From the NCBI GenBank assembly GCA_023440825.1, contig JAEXRL010000011.1, forward strand, positions 80,905-144,904: 64,000 nucleotides of DNA. The letters are read 5' to 3'. The number at the start of each line of letters is the position of its first letter. Within the stretch, counting starts at the first letter, position 1. The notes under the pieces were generated by a model that was not told where the DNA came from, did not search any database, and saw only the letters and a program-made list of their open reading frames with translations. This DNA comes from Pseudomonadota bacterium (GTDB lineage: Bacteria > Pseudomonadota > Gammaproteobacteria > Burkholderiales > Burkholderiaceae_B). Shown one piece after another: positions 44,178 to 53,194 of this stretch. The position numbers were made by a program, and so were the translations under genes.

Positions 44178-45407
44178 TTAATGGTTTGCAGCCATCTGGT
44201 ATTGACGCTTTTCCTGAATGGGTAGATTTACCCCTGCCGCTATTAAGGCCAAGGCAATATCAGCCCACCACATCCAAGAAAAATCCCCAAAGCTGTACAA
44301 GGCCACACCACCTAGCCAGGCCCCAAAAAACGCTCCGATTTGATGACTCAATAAGCTCAAGCCAAACAAAGTCGCCAGGTATCGGGAGCCATATAAGGTG
44401 GTAACAATGCTGGCGGTCGGAGGAACAGTTGCCAACCAGCTCAAGCCCAGACCTAGGGCAAATACATAAAACACCCACTCGGTTTTGGGCATCAACATGT
44501 ACCACAACACCAATAGTGCTCTAGAGGCATACATCAGTGCCAAAATATTTTTACTTTTGTAACGTGCTACACACGCACCCGCCACAATACTACCCACCAC
44601 ATTCGCTAAACCTATGAGCGCTAACGACCAGCCTGCCACTGAAGGCGGTAAACCGCATAAATCTATCTCACCAGGCAAGTGCGTCACTAAAAAGGCAATA
44701 TGAAAGCCACAGGTAAAAAAACCAATATTGAGTAGCAGATAATTACGATCACGTAAGGCATATACCACTGTTTGTTTTAATTGCTGGCCGGTGTTGGCGC
44801 TTCTTTCTGGCTTAGCGGTGCTTAACTGTGGAGAAGAGTCACGTAGTTTCCGTATCAAGGGCAGAGCCAATAAGGATGTCACGGCCAAGCTCAGCAAACA
44901 TCCTACCCAGCCCATCCAGGCGATAAGCTGTTGCACAGTGGGTGCGAACACCACCTGACCAAACGAGCCTCCGGCATTAATTAAACCGGAAGCCTCGCCT
45001 CTGGCAGCAGCTGGTATTTTTTGCGCTACTGCGCCCATCAAAACGGAAAAACTGGCAATACCTGCTCCCATATTGGCCAATAAACCCAGACTTAATGTTA
45101 GCCCCCAGACCGAGCTACTCACGACCGTCCAGCCACAAGCCAGCGCCAGCAACAACAAGCCCAGCATCAGTATGCGCTCGGAACCGTAACGGTCTGCATA
45201 AATACCCGCCACAGGCTGTATCGCCCCCCACGCCAGTTGCCCAACAGCCAGTGCAAAACTAATGGACACAACACTCAGTCCGGTACTTTGTGAAATAGGC
45301 GCGACAAATAGACCAAAAGATTGTCGTACACCCATGGTGACCATTAATATGCCAGCCGCTGCCAGCGTAACCATCATGACACCGGGCTGGCGTAGTGACT
45401 GAAACAT
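44178..45407 (-). CDS. MFS transporter
   Basis: Major facilitator superfamily carrier, 409 residues with 12 predicted membrane segments. The loop 2-3 motif is seen as GIYADRYGSERILMLG (about 68-83), typical of MFS proteins. The start LAAAGILMVTMGVRQSFGLFVAPISQSTGLS resembles the monocarboxylate/oxalate-formate-type and YbfB-like carriers. Substrate not assignable. Upstream, ybaK and xerD lie on the same strand, with 62 bases before ybaK. Confidence 0.85.
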   Translation of the reverse strand: MFQSLRQPGVMMVTLAAAGILMVTMGVRQSFGLFVAPISQSTGLSVVSISFALAVGQLAWGAIQPVAGIYADRYGSERILMLGLLLLALACGWTVVSSSVWGLTLSLGLLANMGAGIASFSVLMGAVAQKIPAAARGEASGLINAGGSFGQVVFAPTVQQLIAWMGWVGCLLSLAVTSLLALPLIRKLRDSSPQLSTAKPERSANTGQQLKQTVVYALRDRNYLLLNIGFFTCGFHIAFLVTHLPGEIDLCGLPPSVAGWSLALIGLANVVGSIVAGACVARYKSKNILALMYASRALLVLWYMLMPKTEWVFYVFALGLGLSWLATVPPTASIVTTLYGSRYLATLFGLSLLSHQIGAFFGAWLGGVALYSFGDFSWMWWADIALALIAAGVNLPIQEKRQYQMAANH

Positions 45408-45469
45408 AAACCACCTATTGATATGCAGGTATTACTTAGAAAGCGAAAACAGGGCCGCGCTATGCGCTA

Positions 45470-45967
45470 TTACGGCTCACCTATTCCGACTTGCACCACA
45501 CTTAACGGTAATAGTTGCTGGAATACCTGCGGGGACAAACCCAGCAAATAACCACGTCGCCCACCATTAATATAAATACATGGGTGATCCAGCAACTCTT
45601 GCTCTAGATATACCGGCATCACTTTACGTGTCGCGAACGGTGAAGTGCCCCCGACCAGATACCCACTATGTCGCTGTGCCTGCTCGGGCTTACAGGGCGT
45701 GATTTTTTTTACCCCTATCTGGCGAGCTAAATTTTTCGTTGAGACTTCCTTATCCCCAGGCATGATCACCACCAGGGGTTTGCCTAGCTCGTCTTCCATC
45801 ACTAAGGTTTTAGCGGTCTGCTGTAAAGACAAACCTAATTGACGAGCCGCCTCCTGAGCGCCACCATGATCAATATACTCATAGCTATGCTCCGTAAACG
45901 GAATTTTTTTCTGACGCAGATACTGCGTCGCAGGAGTGGCACTTTGGTGCTTATTTTTACTTGCCAT
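45470..45967 (-). CDS. ybaK: Cys-tRNA(Pro)/Cys-tRNA(Cys) deacylase YbaK
   Basis: Trans-editing enzyme that removes cysteine mischarged on tRNA-Pro. 165 residues, usual length. Family motifs: PATQYLRQKKIPFTEHSYEY, the catalytic lysine in GDKEVSTKNLARQIGVKKI and the GYLVGGTSPFATRK loop, then YINGGRRGYLLGLSP. It lies 68 bases downstream of xerD on the same strand. Confidence 0.93.
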   Translation of the reverse strand: MASKNKHQSATPATQYLRQKKIPFTEHSYEYIDHGGAQEAARQLGLSLQQTAKTLVMEDELGKPLVVIMPGDKEVSTKNLARQIGVKKITPCKPEQAQRHSGYLVGGTSPFATRKVMPVYLEQELLDHPCIYINGGRRGYLLGLSPQVFQQLLPLSVVQVGIGEP

Positions 45968-46035
45968 GCTTACTATCCGTATCGCTACGCCTTATTTTCC
46001 TCTATCACTATATGCCCGCCAGACCGCAACCCGCC

Positions 46036-46932
46036 TTAGGCTCGTGGATGGTGCTTAGCGTGCAATTGCTTTAATCGCTCACGCGCCACATGAGTATAAA
46101 TCTGAGTCGTGGAAATATCAGCATGCCCTAGTAACATTTGCACGACGCGCAAGTCAGCGCCATGATTTAATAAATGAGTGGCAAAAGCATGGCGCAGCAC
46201 ATGCGGCGATAAAGGCGCCTGAATACCTGCTCGTACAGCATATTTTTTTATGATCAGCCAAAAAGACTGTCTCGTCATCGAATCGCTACGCGCTGTAACG
46301 TAAACATAGTCACTGCGACGCGCTTGCAATAAAACCGGGCGCACCTGTTCCAAATAGCGCTGATTCCAGTAAAGAGCCTCTTCGCCCAAAGGTACGAGCC
46401 GGTCTTTACCCCCTTTACCCTGATCGACTCGCGCTACGCCGTCGCTCAAGCTCATATTCACCATCTTCAGCATAGTCAGTTCGCTGACACGCAAGCCCGT
46501 TGCATACAAGGTTTCCAGCATAGCTCGATCGCGTAAACCCAGATCGGTAGCTACGTCAGGCGCCTGCAATAAAGTTTCCACTTGCTGCTCACTCAAGGTG
46601 TGAGGCACACGCTCTGGTGTGCGCACTGAGCTCAAGCCTAAACACGGATCATCAACGCGCATTTGCTCGCGCATCGTCCATTGATAAAACCGGCGTATGG
46701 TCGCTAAACGGCGATTCGCCGTACTGGCCTTCGTATACTGTGCATCGTCGCGCAACCACTGACGCAACTGCTCGGTGTTCAGTTCAATCAATGGCAAGCC
46801 CAGCTCGGCTCGCTGAGCCCACTCTTGAAGCTTTTCCAGATCCTGCTGATAGGCTGAAAGGGTGTTGCGGGCTAAGCCGTCTTCCAGCCAACATGCCTGG
46901 ATAAATGCTTCAATTACTGGATCTACCGTCAT
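46036..46932 (-). CDS. xerD: tyrosine recombinase XerD
   Basis: Resolves chromosome dimers at dif with XerC. 298 residues from the ATG at 46932, where AGGAAG lies upstream; the longer in-frame start at 46959 is unlikely. The N-terminal SAM-like domain has WLEDGLARNTLSAYQQDL. The catalytic set is R in YATGLRVSELTML (about 148), K in QGKGGKDRLVPL, H-x-x-R in SPHVLRHAFATHLL (about 244-247), H in LLGHADISTTQ and the nucleophile Y in QIYTHVARERL (about 279). Confidence 0.93.
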   Translation of the reverse strand: MTVDPVIEAFIQACWLEDGLARNTLSAYQQDLEKLQEWAQRAELGLPLIELNTEQLRQWLRDDAQYTKASTANRRLATIRRFYQWTMREQMRVDDPCLGLSSVRTPERVPHTLSEQQVETLLQAPDVATDLGLRDRAMLETLYATGLRVSELTMLKMVNMSLSDGVARVDQGKGGKDRLVPLGEEALYWNQRYLEQVRPVLLQARRSDYVYVTARSDSMTRQSFWLIIKKYAVRAGIQAPLSPHVLRHAFATHLLNHGADLRVVQMLLGHADISTTQIYTHVARERLKQLHAKHHPRA

Positions 46933-47095
46933 ACAGACTTCCTGATTCGAGGCTAGCAAAGGTAACCAATCATACCCCTAGCTGTCCGGCAATCCATTTT
47001 TTGCGTTTTCTCGTGGCACTATTCACATGCTAAGTATTAGGCTACTGGCTGTGACCGCCCCATTTTTAGAGCAGCCACAGCACGGCTTACAGCCT

Positions 47096-49381
47096 TTAGG
47101 CTTTGTTTGCCTGTACCACCGTCAAGGCGGCCATATTGACGATTCTACGCACTGTAGAACTGGAGGTCAGAATATGCACGGGAGCATTGGCACCTAATAA
47201 AAATGGGCCAATCGCCACATTACTACCAGCCGCTGTTTTCAACAGATTGTAGGCAATATTGCCAGCATCCACATTCGGACACACCAGCAAATTAGCATCA
47301 CCCGATAAGGTGGAGCTAGGCAGCACACGATAACGCAATGACTCGTCCAAGGCGCAATCGGCATGCATTTCACCGTCCACCTCCAGATCAGGAGCCGCTT
47401 GCTGGATAAGACGTAAGGCGGCCCGCATTTTCGGCCCTGACTCAGCACTGTCCGAACCAAAATTAGATCGTGACAGCAGCGCCACTTTGGGCTCAAGCTG
47501 TAACTCGCTTAGGCACTGTGCAGCCGCTACGGTGAACTCTGCAATTTGCTCGGCGCTAGGATTATCGTTTACATGGGTATCGGTCAGCGCCAACGTGCGC
47601 TCTCCGAGCAACAGGATATTCATGGCGGCATAGCAGCTCGCCCCCTGTTTACGCCCAATCATTTCATCAATAAAACGCAGATGAGCGTGATAGGAACCTA
47701 TAGTTCCACAAATCATACCGTCCGCTTCACCTAAGTGCACCATCGTAGCGCCTATCAGTGTTAGGCGACGTCGCATTTCTACACGTGCCATTTCTTTGCT
47801 AATACCGCTTCGGCACATTTTCTCCCAGTACGTCGTCCAGTACTGATGAAATCTATCATCCGATTCTGGGTTGGTCACCTCGACATCCACACCTAAACGC
47901 AAACGCAAACCGAATTTTTTAATGCGAGCCAACAGTACCGCCGGGCGGCCAACCAATATTGGCGTAGCCAGCTTTTCATCCACGATCACTTGAACTGCAC
48001 GTAACACGCGCTCCTCTTCACCCTCGGTGAAAACAATGCGTGACTTCGCCCCGTCACGGACCAATTGTCGGGCCACAGCAAAGGCAGGCTGCATAAAAGC
48101 GCCTGAGTGATAGACAAACTGGCGCAACTGATCCACATAGGCATCAATATCTACTAAGGGGCGCGTCGCCACACCACCATCCATGGCAGCCTGTGCCACA
48201 GCAGGGGCTATCCGTACTATCAGACGCGGGTCAAAAGGCTTAGGGATTAAATACTCAGGCCCAAAACTCAATCCATAACCACCATACGCGGCAGCCACCG
48301 TTTCGTCCTGCTCCTCTTCGGCTAATGCCGCAATGGCATAGACCGCTGCTTTCTCCATCTCACGTGTAATGGTTGTGGCCCCTACATCCAGCGCTCCACG
48401 GAAAATATAGGGAAAGCACAGCACATTATTTACTTGATTCGGAAAATCGGAACGTCCTGTAGCCAGCACCACATCAGGGCGAGCCTCTTTAGCAAGCTCA
48501 GGCAGTATCTCAGGCGTAGGATTAGCCAGCGCCATCACAAAAGGCTGTTCGGCCATTTTTTTGAGCATCTCAGGCTTTAACACGCCGCCTGCAGACAGCC
48601 CTAAGAAAACATCTGCTCCCTCAATCACCTCGCTCAGGCTGCGCTGCTCGGTTTGTTTGGCAAAACGGCTTAACTCTGGCCCTTGCGCCCCGGGACGATC
48701 AACATAGACCACTCCATCTATGTCAGTGACCCACACATTCTGCTCGGGCAAACCAAGATCACACAACAAATCCAGACACGCCAAGGCTGCCGCACCGGCG
48801 CCCGAGGTGACCACCTTGATCTGAGCTATATCCTTACCGACTACTTTAAGACCGTTTAAAAATGCCGCAGCAACTGTAATTGCCGTGCCATGCTGGTCGT
48901 CGTGAAAAACCGGTATTTTCATGCGAGCACGCAACTTACGCTCTACCTCAAAGCACTCAGGTGCCTTGATGTCCTCAAGGTTGATGCCCCCAAACGTAGG
49001 CTCTAGGCCAGCAATGATATCCACCAGCTTATCCGGATCCGTTTCATTAATTTCAATATCAAATACGTCCAGACCCGAGAACTTCTTAAACAGTACAGCT
49101 TTACCTTCCATCACCGGCTTAGACGCTAAGGCACCAATATTGCCCAAGCCCAGTACTGCCGTTCCATTAGTGATGACCCCCACTAAGTTACCGCGTCCAG
49201 TGTAGCGAAAAGCATTCATAGGATCTGCTGCGATCTCTTCACACGCCGCGGCCACACCTGGTGTGTAGGCTAACCCCAAGTCTCTTTGAGACACCAAAGG
49301 CTTGGAGGCATTAGTAGTGAGTTTGCCTGGGCGAGGAAACTCGTGGTAATCCAGGGCGGCCTGTCTGTCGATAGTACTCAT
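47096..49381 (-). CDS. maeB: NADP-dependent malic enzyme with phosphotransacetylase-like domain
   Basis: Oxidatively decarboxylates malate to pyruvate, producing NADPH. 761 residues: the long MaeB type. Residues 1-430 are the malic enzyme (YTPGVAAACEEIA, the catalytic Tyr and Lys region GLGNIGALASKPVMEGKAVLFKKF, metal-site VFHDDQHGTAITVAAA, Rossmann VTSGAGAAALACLDLL). Residues about 435-761 are phosphotransacetylase-like and usually regulatory (VFTEGEEERVLRAVQV, DGEMHADCAL, NVDAGNIAYNLLK). Stand-alone gene, divergent from the LysR gene. Confidence 0.95.
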   Translation of the reverse strand: MSTIDRQAALDYHEFPRPGKLTTNASKPLVSQRDLGLAYTPGVAAACEEIAADPMNAFRYTGRGNLVGVITNGTAVLGLGNIGALASKPVMEGKAVLFKKFSGLDVFDIEINETDPDKLVDIIAGLEPTFGGINLEDIKAPECFEVERKLRARMKIPVFHDDQHGTAITVAAAFLNGLKVVGKDIAQIKVVTSGAGAAALACLDLLCDLGLPEQNVWVTDIDGVVYVDRPGAQGPELSRFAKQTEQRSLSEVIEGADVFLGLSAGGVLKPEMLKKMAEQPFVMALANPTPEILPELAKEARPDVVLATGRSDFPNQVNNVLCFPYIFRGALDVGATTITREMEKAAVYAIAALAEEEQDETVAAAYGGYGLSFGPEYLIPKPFDPRLIVRIAPAVAQAAMDGGVATRPLVDIDAYVDQLRQFVYHSGAFMQPAFAVARQLVRDGAKSRIVFTEGEEERVLRAVQVIVDEKLATPILVGRPAVLLARIKKFGLRLRLGVDVEVTNPESDDRFHQYWTTYWEKMCRSGISKEMARVEMRRRLTLIGATMVHLGEADGMICGTIGSYHAHLRFIDEMIGRKQGASCYAAMNILLLGERTLALTDTHVNDNPSAEQIAEFTVAAAQCLSELQLEPKVALLSRSNFGSDSAESGPKMRAALRLIQQAAPDLEVDGEMHADCALDESLRYRVLPSSTLSGDANLLVCPNVDAGNIAYNLLKTAAGSNVAIGPFLLGANAPVHILTSSSTVRRIVNMAALTVVQANKA

Positions 49382-49558
49382 GTGTCATCCTTACGCATGC
49401 AGCCACTAAGGCCACCCTGCCGTTATTTAAATAATGAAAAACGAAGCAAGTGCCTCAGTCTTATGCACTTACACAGCTTGATAGCCAGTGTAAATAGGCA
49501 AACGCCCATCATTATTTGAAATTACAATAGGGGCATAAGTAATTACCTATACCTATCC

Positions 49559-50554
49559 ATGAGCTCGCGCCAAACTCTGTCCTGGGACATCAATCATCGC
49601 CTGATGAGTCGTCTTAAAATCCGTCATCTGGCCTTATTACTACATATACAAAAGCTCGGCTCGCTTACCCGCGTGGCCGAGGCCATGGCAAGCAGTCAGC
49701 CGTCGGTCACTCAAGCATTAGCCGAAATGGAAGAAATGTTTGGAACACCCTTGTTTGAACGCAGCTCACGTGGCATGCTCCCAACCCCTCAAGGCCTACT
49801 TGTTCTGGAGCGGGCACGTAGCATGCTCAACGACTTGGAACTGCTCAGCCACGACATGCATGCATTAAAACAAGGGCGACAAGCGCACTTGCACGTAGGG
49901 CTAATTCCTTTCTTGTCCGGCACATTAATCGCCGCAGCAGCCAAAGACGTATTTGCCAATAAGCGCCCTCTTACTCTTAGCTTGCAAGAAGGCCTAAGTC
50001 AGGTTCTGCTGGAGCAACTTCAAGAACATGCTCTGGACTGCGTTATTGCACGCGCCATTCCCAAACTGGACTTGCAAGATATAGAGCAGCAGGTGTTGTA
50101 CAGCCAGTCTCCTCGCCTGATTAGTAGCCGTAAACTGGCCGCACGCTTGGGACGACGAAAACTAGACTGGCGTGTTTTACAAGGCTTAGACTGGATACTG
50201 GGGCCAAAACACTCGCCCATACACAATCAGGTCATGAACCTATTTTTAAGCGCAGGACTGGCTCCTCCTGCTGCCCTAATAGAAACAGCCTCCAGCAAGC
50301 TGGTGGGCGAACTCATCAGCAACAATGACAACGCAGTATCCATTGTGCCAGCCGAAATCGCTGAAGATCTGGTGCGTATTTCTAATGTATCCATCATTCC
50401 CTACTCATTTGATTGGAAACTGGCCCCTATCGCTTTGTTCACTCGCAAAACGCCCTATCCACGCGAAGTGGACACCAGCTTTAGCGCTGCTTTATTGCGA
50501 CTTTGTCGCACACCGGCAAAGCACCATACGCAGCCAGGCAGCTACTTTTACTGA
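49559..50554 (+). CDS. LysR-type transcriptional regulator
   Basis: 331 residues. The winged helix is at about 19-78: IRHLALLLHIQKLGSLTRVAEAMASSQPSVTQALAEME, then LFERSSRGMLPT. The effector domain follows (HLHVGLIPFLSGTLIAAA). The start ATG at 49559 has no clear ribosome site; an internal ATG at 49604 is an alternative. Divergent from maeB and convergent with a Bug receptor gene, either of which could be its target. Unusually close to the GbpR/CbbR-like branch with 'MSRLKIRHL' starts. Confidence 0.85.
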   Translation: MSSRQTLSWDINHRLMSRLKIRHLALLLHIQKLGSLTRVAEAMASSQPSVTQALAEMEEMFGTPLFERSSRGMLPTPQGLLVLERARSMLNDLELLSHDMHALKQGRQAHLHVGLIPFLSGTLIAAAAKDVFANKRPLTLSLQEGLSQVLLEQLQEHALDCVIARAIPKLDLQDIEQQVLYSQSPRLISSRKLAARLGRRKLDWRVLQGLDWILGPKHSPIHNQVMNLFLSAGLAPPAALIETASSKLVGELISNNDNAVSIVPAEIAEDLVRISNVSIIPYSFDWKLAPIALFTRKTPYPREVDTSFSAALLRLCRTPAKHHTQPGSYFY

Positions 50555-50567
50555 TGCTATGCGACCA

Positions 50568-50601
50568 TAAAAAAACCCGCCCCTCGCAATAGGGACGGGT
50601 T
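50568..50601 (-). terminator. intrinsic terminator after the Bug receptor gene
   Basis: On the minus strand an 11-bp stem with one mismatch (50591-50601 with 50574-50584) runs into seven U residues (50569-50575). The stem also lies downstream of the LysR stop codon on the plus strand, so it may act in both directions. Confidence 0.85.
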
Positions 50602-50623
50602 GAGCACAGATGAGTACCTTAAT

Positions 50624-51616
50624 CTACTCTAGGCTAATGCCACCTTTGGCCACAATTTCAGCCGCCCAGTTGTATTGCTCCTGGATTTCTTGAGCAAACT
50701 CTTCGGGCGTATTGCCCGATGGGGTTGCGCCTTGCTTGGCCAAGGCCTCCACCACTGCAGGAGCTTTCAAGGCTTGCGCAGCCGCCTCGTGCAGCTTATT
50801 AACAATGGCGTCTGGCGTGCCCTTGGGTGCTAACAAACCGTACCAGGCTGGGCTATTGAGCTCAGGGAACCCCTCCTCTGCCAGCGTAGGCACATCACTT
50901 AGCGCCTCTAGACGCTCTGGCCAGGCAATCGCCATCGCACGCAAATTACCGCCCTGAATCTGAGCGATCGAACTGGGCAAATTATCAAACATGATATTAA
51001 TCTGACCGCCTACTGCATCCGCAACAGCAGGACCCGCTCCACGATATGGCACATGAATCACGTCAGTTTCTGTAGCCAGCTTGAACGCCTCGCCAAACAG
51101 GTGCAATACCGAGCATGTCCCTGAACTTCCGTAGGTGTAATGTCCAGGACGACTTTTAAGCTCAGCGACAAATTCTTTGAAATTCTGTGCGGGGAACTTG
51201 GGGTTCACCTCGATTACGTTAGGTAAATTTGCAAAGTTAGTGACAGGGATAAAATCTTTTAAAGGATCATAAGGCAAATCATCTGGCCGACATGCTGGGT
51301 TAACCGCCAAGGTTGAAATAGTTGCGATAGACAGGGTGTACCCATCAGGCTTGGCACGTGCTGCTTCAGCCGCACCAATAGCACCACCTGCACCCGCGCG
51401 ATTCTCCACCACCATGGACTGACCGAGAATTTGCCCCATTTCTCGCGCTACTATACGGGTAACAATATCTGTTGAGCCGCCCGGTGCGAAGGGAACAATC
51501 ACTCGAATAGGATGATTCGGGTAATTATCAGCCGCCACGGCCAAAGAGGTAGCTCCAGCCGCCATAACGCCTGCACATAGGGATAGCAATGCGAATTTGC
51601 GTTTCATTATTGACAC
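50624..51616 (-). CDS. Bug-family (TctC) tripartite tricarboxylate receptor
   Basis: Periplasmic solute receptor of the large Bordetella uptake gene family. 330 residues from GTG at 51616 (GGAG 9 bases upstream); an ATG at 51607 is the alternative. Sec signal peptide ending SLAVA|ADNYP. Typical motifs: PIRVIVPFAPGGSTDIVTRIVA, VVENRAGAGGAIGAAEAARA, VPYRGAGPAVADAVGGQINIMFDN and WYGLLAPKGTPDAIV. No TctA/TctB membrane genes are near, so it is an orphan receptor, common in this family. Divergent from the AEC permease. Confidence 0.92.
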   Translation of the reverse strand: MSIMKRKFALLSLCAGVMAAGATSLAVAADNYPNHPIRVIVPFAPGGSTDIVTRIVAREMGQILGQSMVVENRAGAGGAIGAAEAARAKPDGYTLSIATISTLAVNPACRPDDLPYDPLKDFIPVTNFANLPNVIEVNPKFPAQNFKEFVAELKSRPGHYTYGSSGTCSVLHLFGEAFKLATETDVIHVPYRGAGPAVADAVGGQINIMFDNLPSSIAQIQGGNLRAMAIAWPERLEALSDVPTLAEEGFPELNSPAWYGLLAPKGTPDAIVNKLHEAAAQALKAPAVVEALAKQGATPSGNTPEEFAQEIQEQYNWAAEIVAKGGISLE

Positions 51617-51770
51617 TGATCAAGTCTCCAGAGAATGATTAACTGTGTTTTCGATACTTGAAAACTTCTTAATAATAACGCACAAGCTGACAAACAGCTT
51701 TAAGGATTTGCTGTTTATTCCCTATTAAAATATTAGATATCTAAATATTCTAATTACATAATATTTACTC

Positions 51771-52676
51771 ATGCTAGCCATCTTGCAACTCATTACGCCC
51801 GATTTCTTACTAATAGGCCTAGGCTGGCTCTTAATGCACCGCTTGCGATATCCGGCCGATTTTTTTCGTCAATTAGAAAAACTGGTGTATTACGTCTTAT
51901 TTCCAGCCCTCTTATTTTCGTCTATTAACCAAGCGCACTGGAGCCTTGGCGAAGCCTCGCTCTTGCTGGTCGCTGTCATCTTGCTGGCGGCTGGCGCCAT
52001 TTGCCTGACTTGGCTGGCCGCCCCATTATTAAAACCTGACAGCAATTCAATGGGCTCTATTGCGCAATGCGGATTTCGTTTTAATACTTATTTAGGATTA
52101 TCTTTAGCTCAGGCGGTAGCTGGTGCTCAAGGTACCGCCATTATGGCTCTGGTAGTCGGCTTAGCAATTCCCATTTGTAATATTGCTGCCGTCAGCGGTA
52201 TGGCTCAAGGACGTGGTAAACGACATTTACTCAAGGCCATATGCCAAAACCCACTTATTCTGGCGACAGTATTTGCTTTTTTCTGGAACATAGCCCAATT
52301 ACCCCTTCCCAGCCCAATAGCTGTTAGCTTACAGCGACTAGGAGCCTGTGCATTGGGACTGGGTTTATTATGTGTAGGTGCCACGCTTTCTTTACAAGGT
52401 ATCAAGGGACAACAAACCTTAATCCTGTGGGTAAACGTGGTCAAACTGTTCTGCCTACCCCTACTCGCCTTACTGATTGGCCTGCTTTTACCCCTATCTT
52501 TGCTAGAGCGGCAAATGCTATTGGTGTACAGTGCTTTGCCTACGGCTTCCTCTGCCCATGTGTTGGCGGCCCAAATGGGGGGCAATGCCCGCTTGGTAGC
52601 ACTCACCATGTCTATCGGAACCCTTTGCTCGGCCTTAACCATACCTATCTGGTTAAGCCTATTTAATTTTGCTTAG
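51771..52676 (+). CDS. auxin efflux carrier (AEC) family permease
   Basis: 301 residues with about ten membrane segments in two halves. N-terminal ITPDFLLIGLGWLLMHR and the later ALGLGLLCVGATLSL and LPTASSAHVLAAQMGGNARL are typical of the AEC/BART family (malonate or malate carriers among bacterial members). It lies 17 bases before tsaE on the same strand and could be co-transcribed. Divergent from the Bug receptor, so a shared organic acid substrate is conceivable but unproven. Confidence 0.85.
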   Translation: MLAILQLITPDFLLIGLGWLLMHRLRYPADFFRQLEKLVYYVLFPALLFSSINQAHWSLGEASLLLVAVILLAAGAICLTWLAAPLLKPDSNSMGSIAQCGFRFNTYLGLSLAQAVAGAQGTAIMALVVGLAIPICNIAAVSGMAQGRGKRHLLKAICQNPLILATVFAFFWNIAQLPLPSPIAVSLQRLGACALGLGLLCVGATLSLQGIKGQQTLILWVNVVKLFCLPLLALLIGLLLPLSLLERQMLLVYSALPTASSAHVLAAQMGGNARLVALTMSIGTLCSALTIPIWLSLFNFA

Positions 52677-52693
52677 TAAATAAAGACTTTGCC

Positions 52694-53194
52694 ATGAGCT
52701 CAAGCACTCTTTTACTCGACCTGCCCGACGAAAACGCGACAACAGCCCTAGCACAGCAACTTGCCCCGCTTGTGTCTGGGCTCTGTGCAGATCTGGAGGC
52801 GGGTGGCCGTATACACCTACACGGCGAGCTGGGGGCAGGTAAAACACACTTCACACGCGCACTCTTACAAGCTGTTGGTGTGAAAGGACGTATCAAGAGT
52901 CCAAGCTACGCGCTGCTTGAAAGTTATAAAGTTTCTAGCTTATACTGCTATCATCTTGATTTTTATAGATTTAGCGATGCTCGAGAATGGCTAGACGCTG
53001 GCTTTCGTGACATTTTGCAAGAACAGGCCCTGGTTCTTATTGAATGGCCCGAAAAAGCGGGTAATTTATTGCCTGCCCCCGATCTGGATTTATATCTGGA
53101 ATATACCGATCAGGGACGTAGAGCTAAGCTATTTGCGCACAGCACAAAAGGACACATATGGATAAGCAGACTCAACCCCAGCAGGCCACAGTAG
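52694..53194 (+). CDS. tsaE: tRNA threonylcarbamoyladenosine ATPase TsaE
   Basis: ATPase needed with TsaB/TsaD for the t6A37 modification of ANN-decoding tRNAs. 166 residues. Walker A HGELGAGKTHFTRALL (about 47-62), switch region IKSPSYALLESY and Walker B-like LVLIEWPEKAG. The HLDFYRFSD segment is conserved. Its end overlaps the amidase gene by 37 bases. The usual proteobacterial order tsaE-amiC-mutL-miaA is interrupted here by the TetR/SDR/azoR and dedA genes. Confidence 0.94.
   Translation: MSSSTLLLDLPDENATTALAQQLAPLVSGLCADLEAGGRIHLHGELGAGKTHFTRALLQAVGVKGRIKSPSYALLESYKVSSLYCYHLDFYRFSDAREWLDAGFRDILQEQALVLIEWPEKAGNLLPAPDLDLYLEYTDQGRRAKLFAHSTKGHIWISRLNPSRPQ

Noticed and set aside
47036..47085. 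Terminator after maeB
   Set aside because: Only a 6-bp stem with a loop of about 20 bases and no U-run; too weak to list as a feature.
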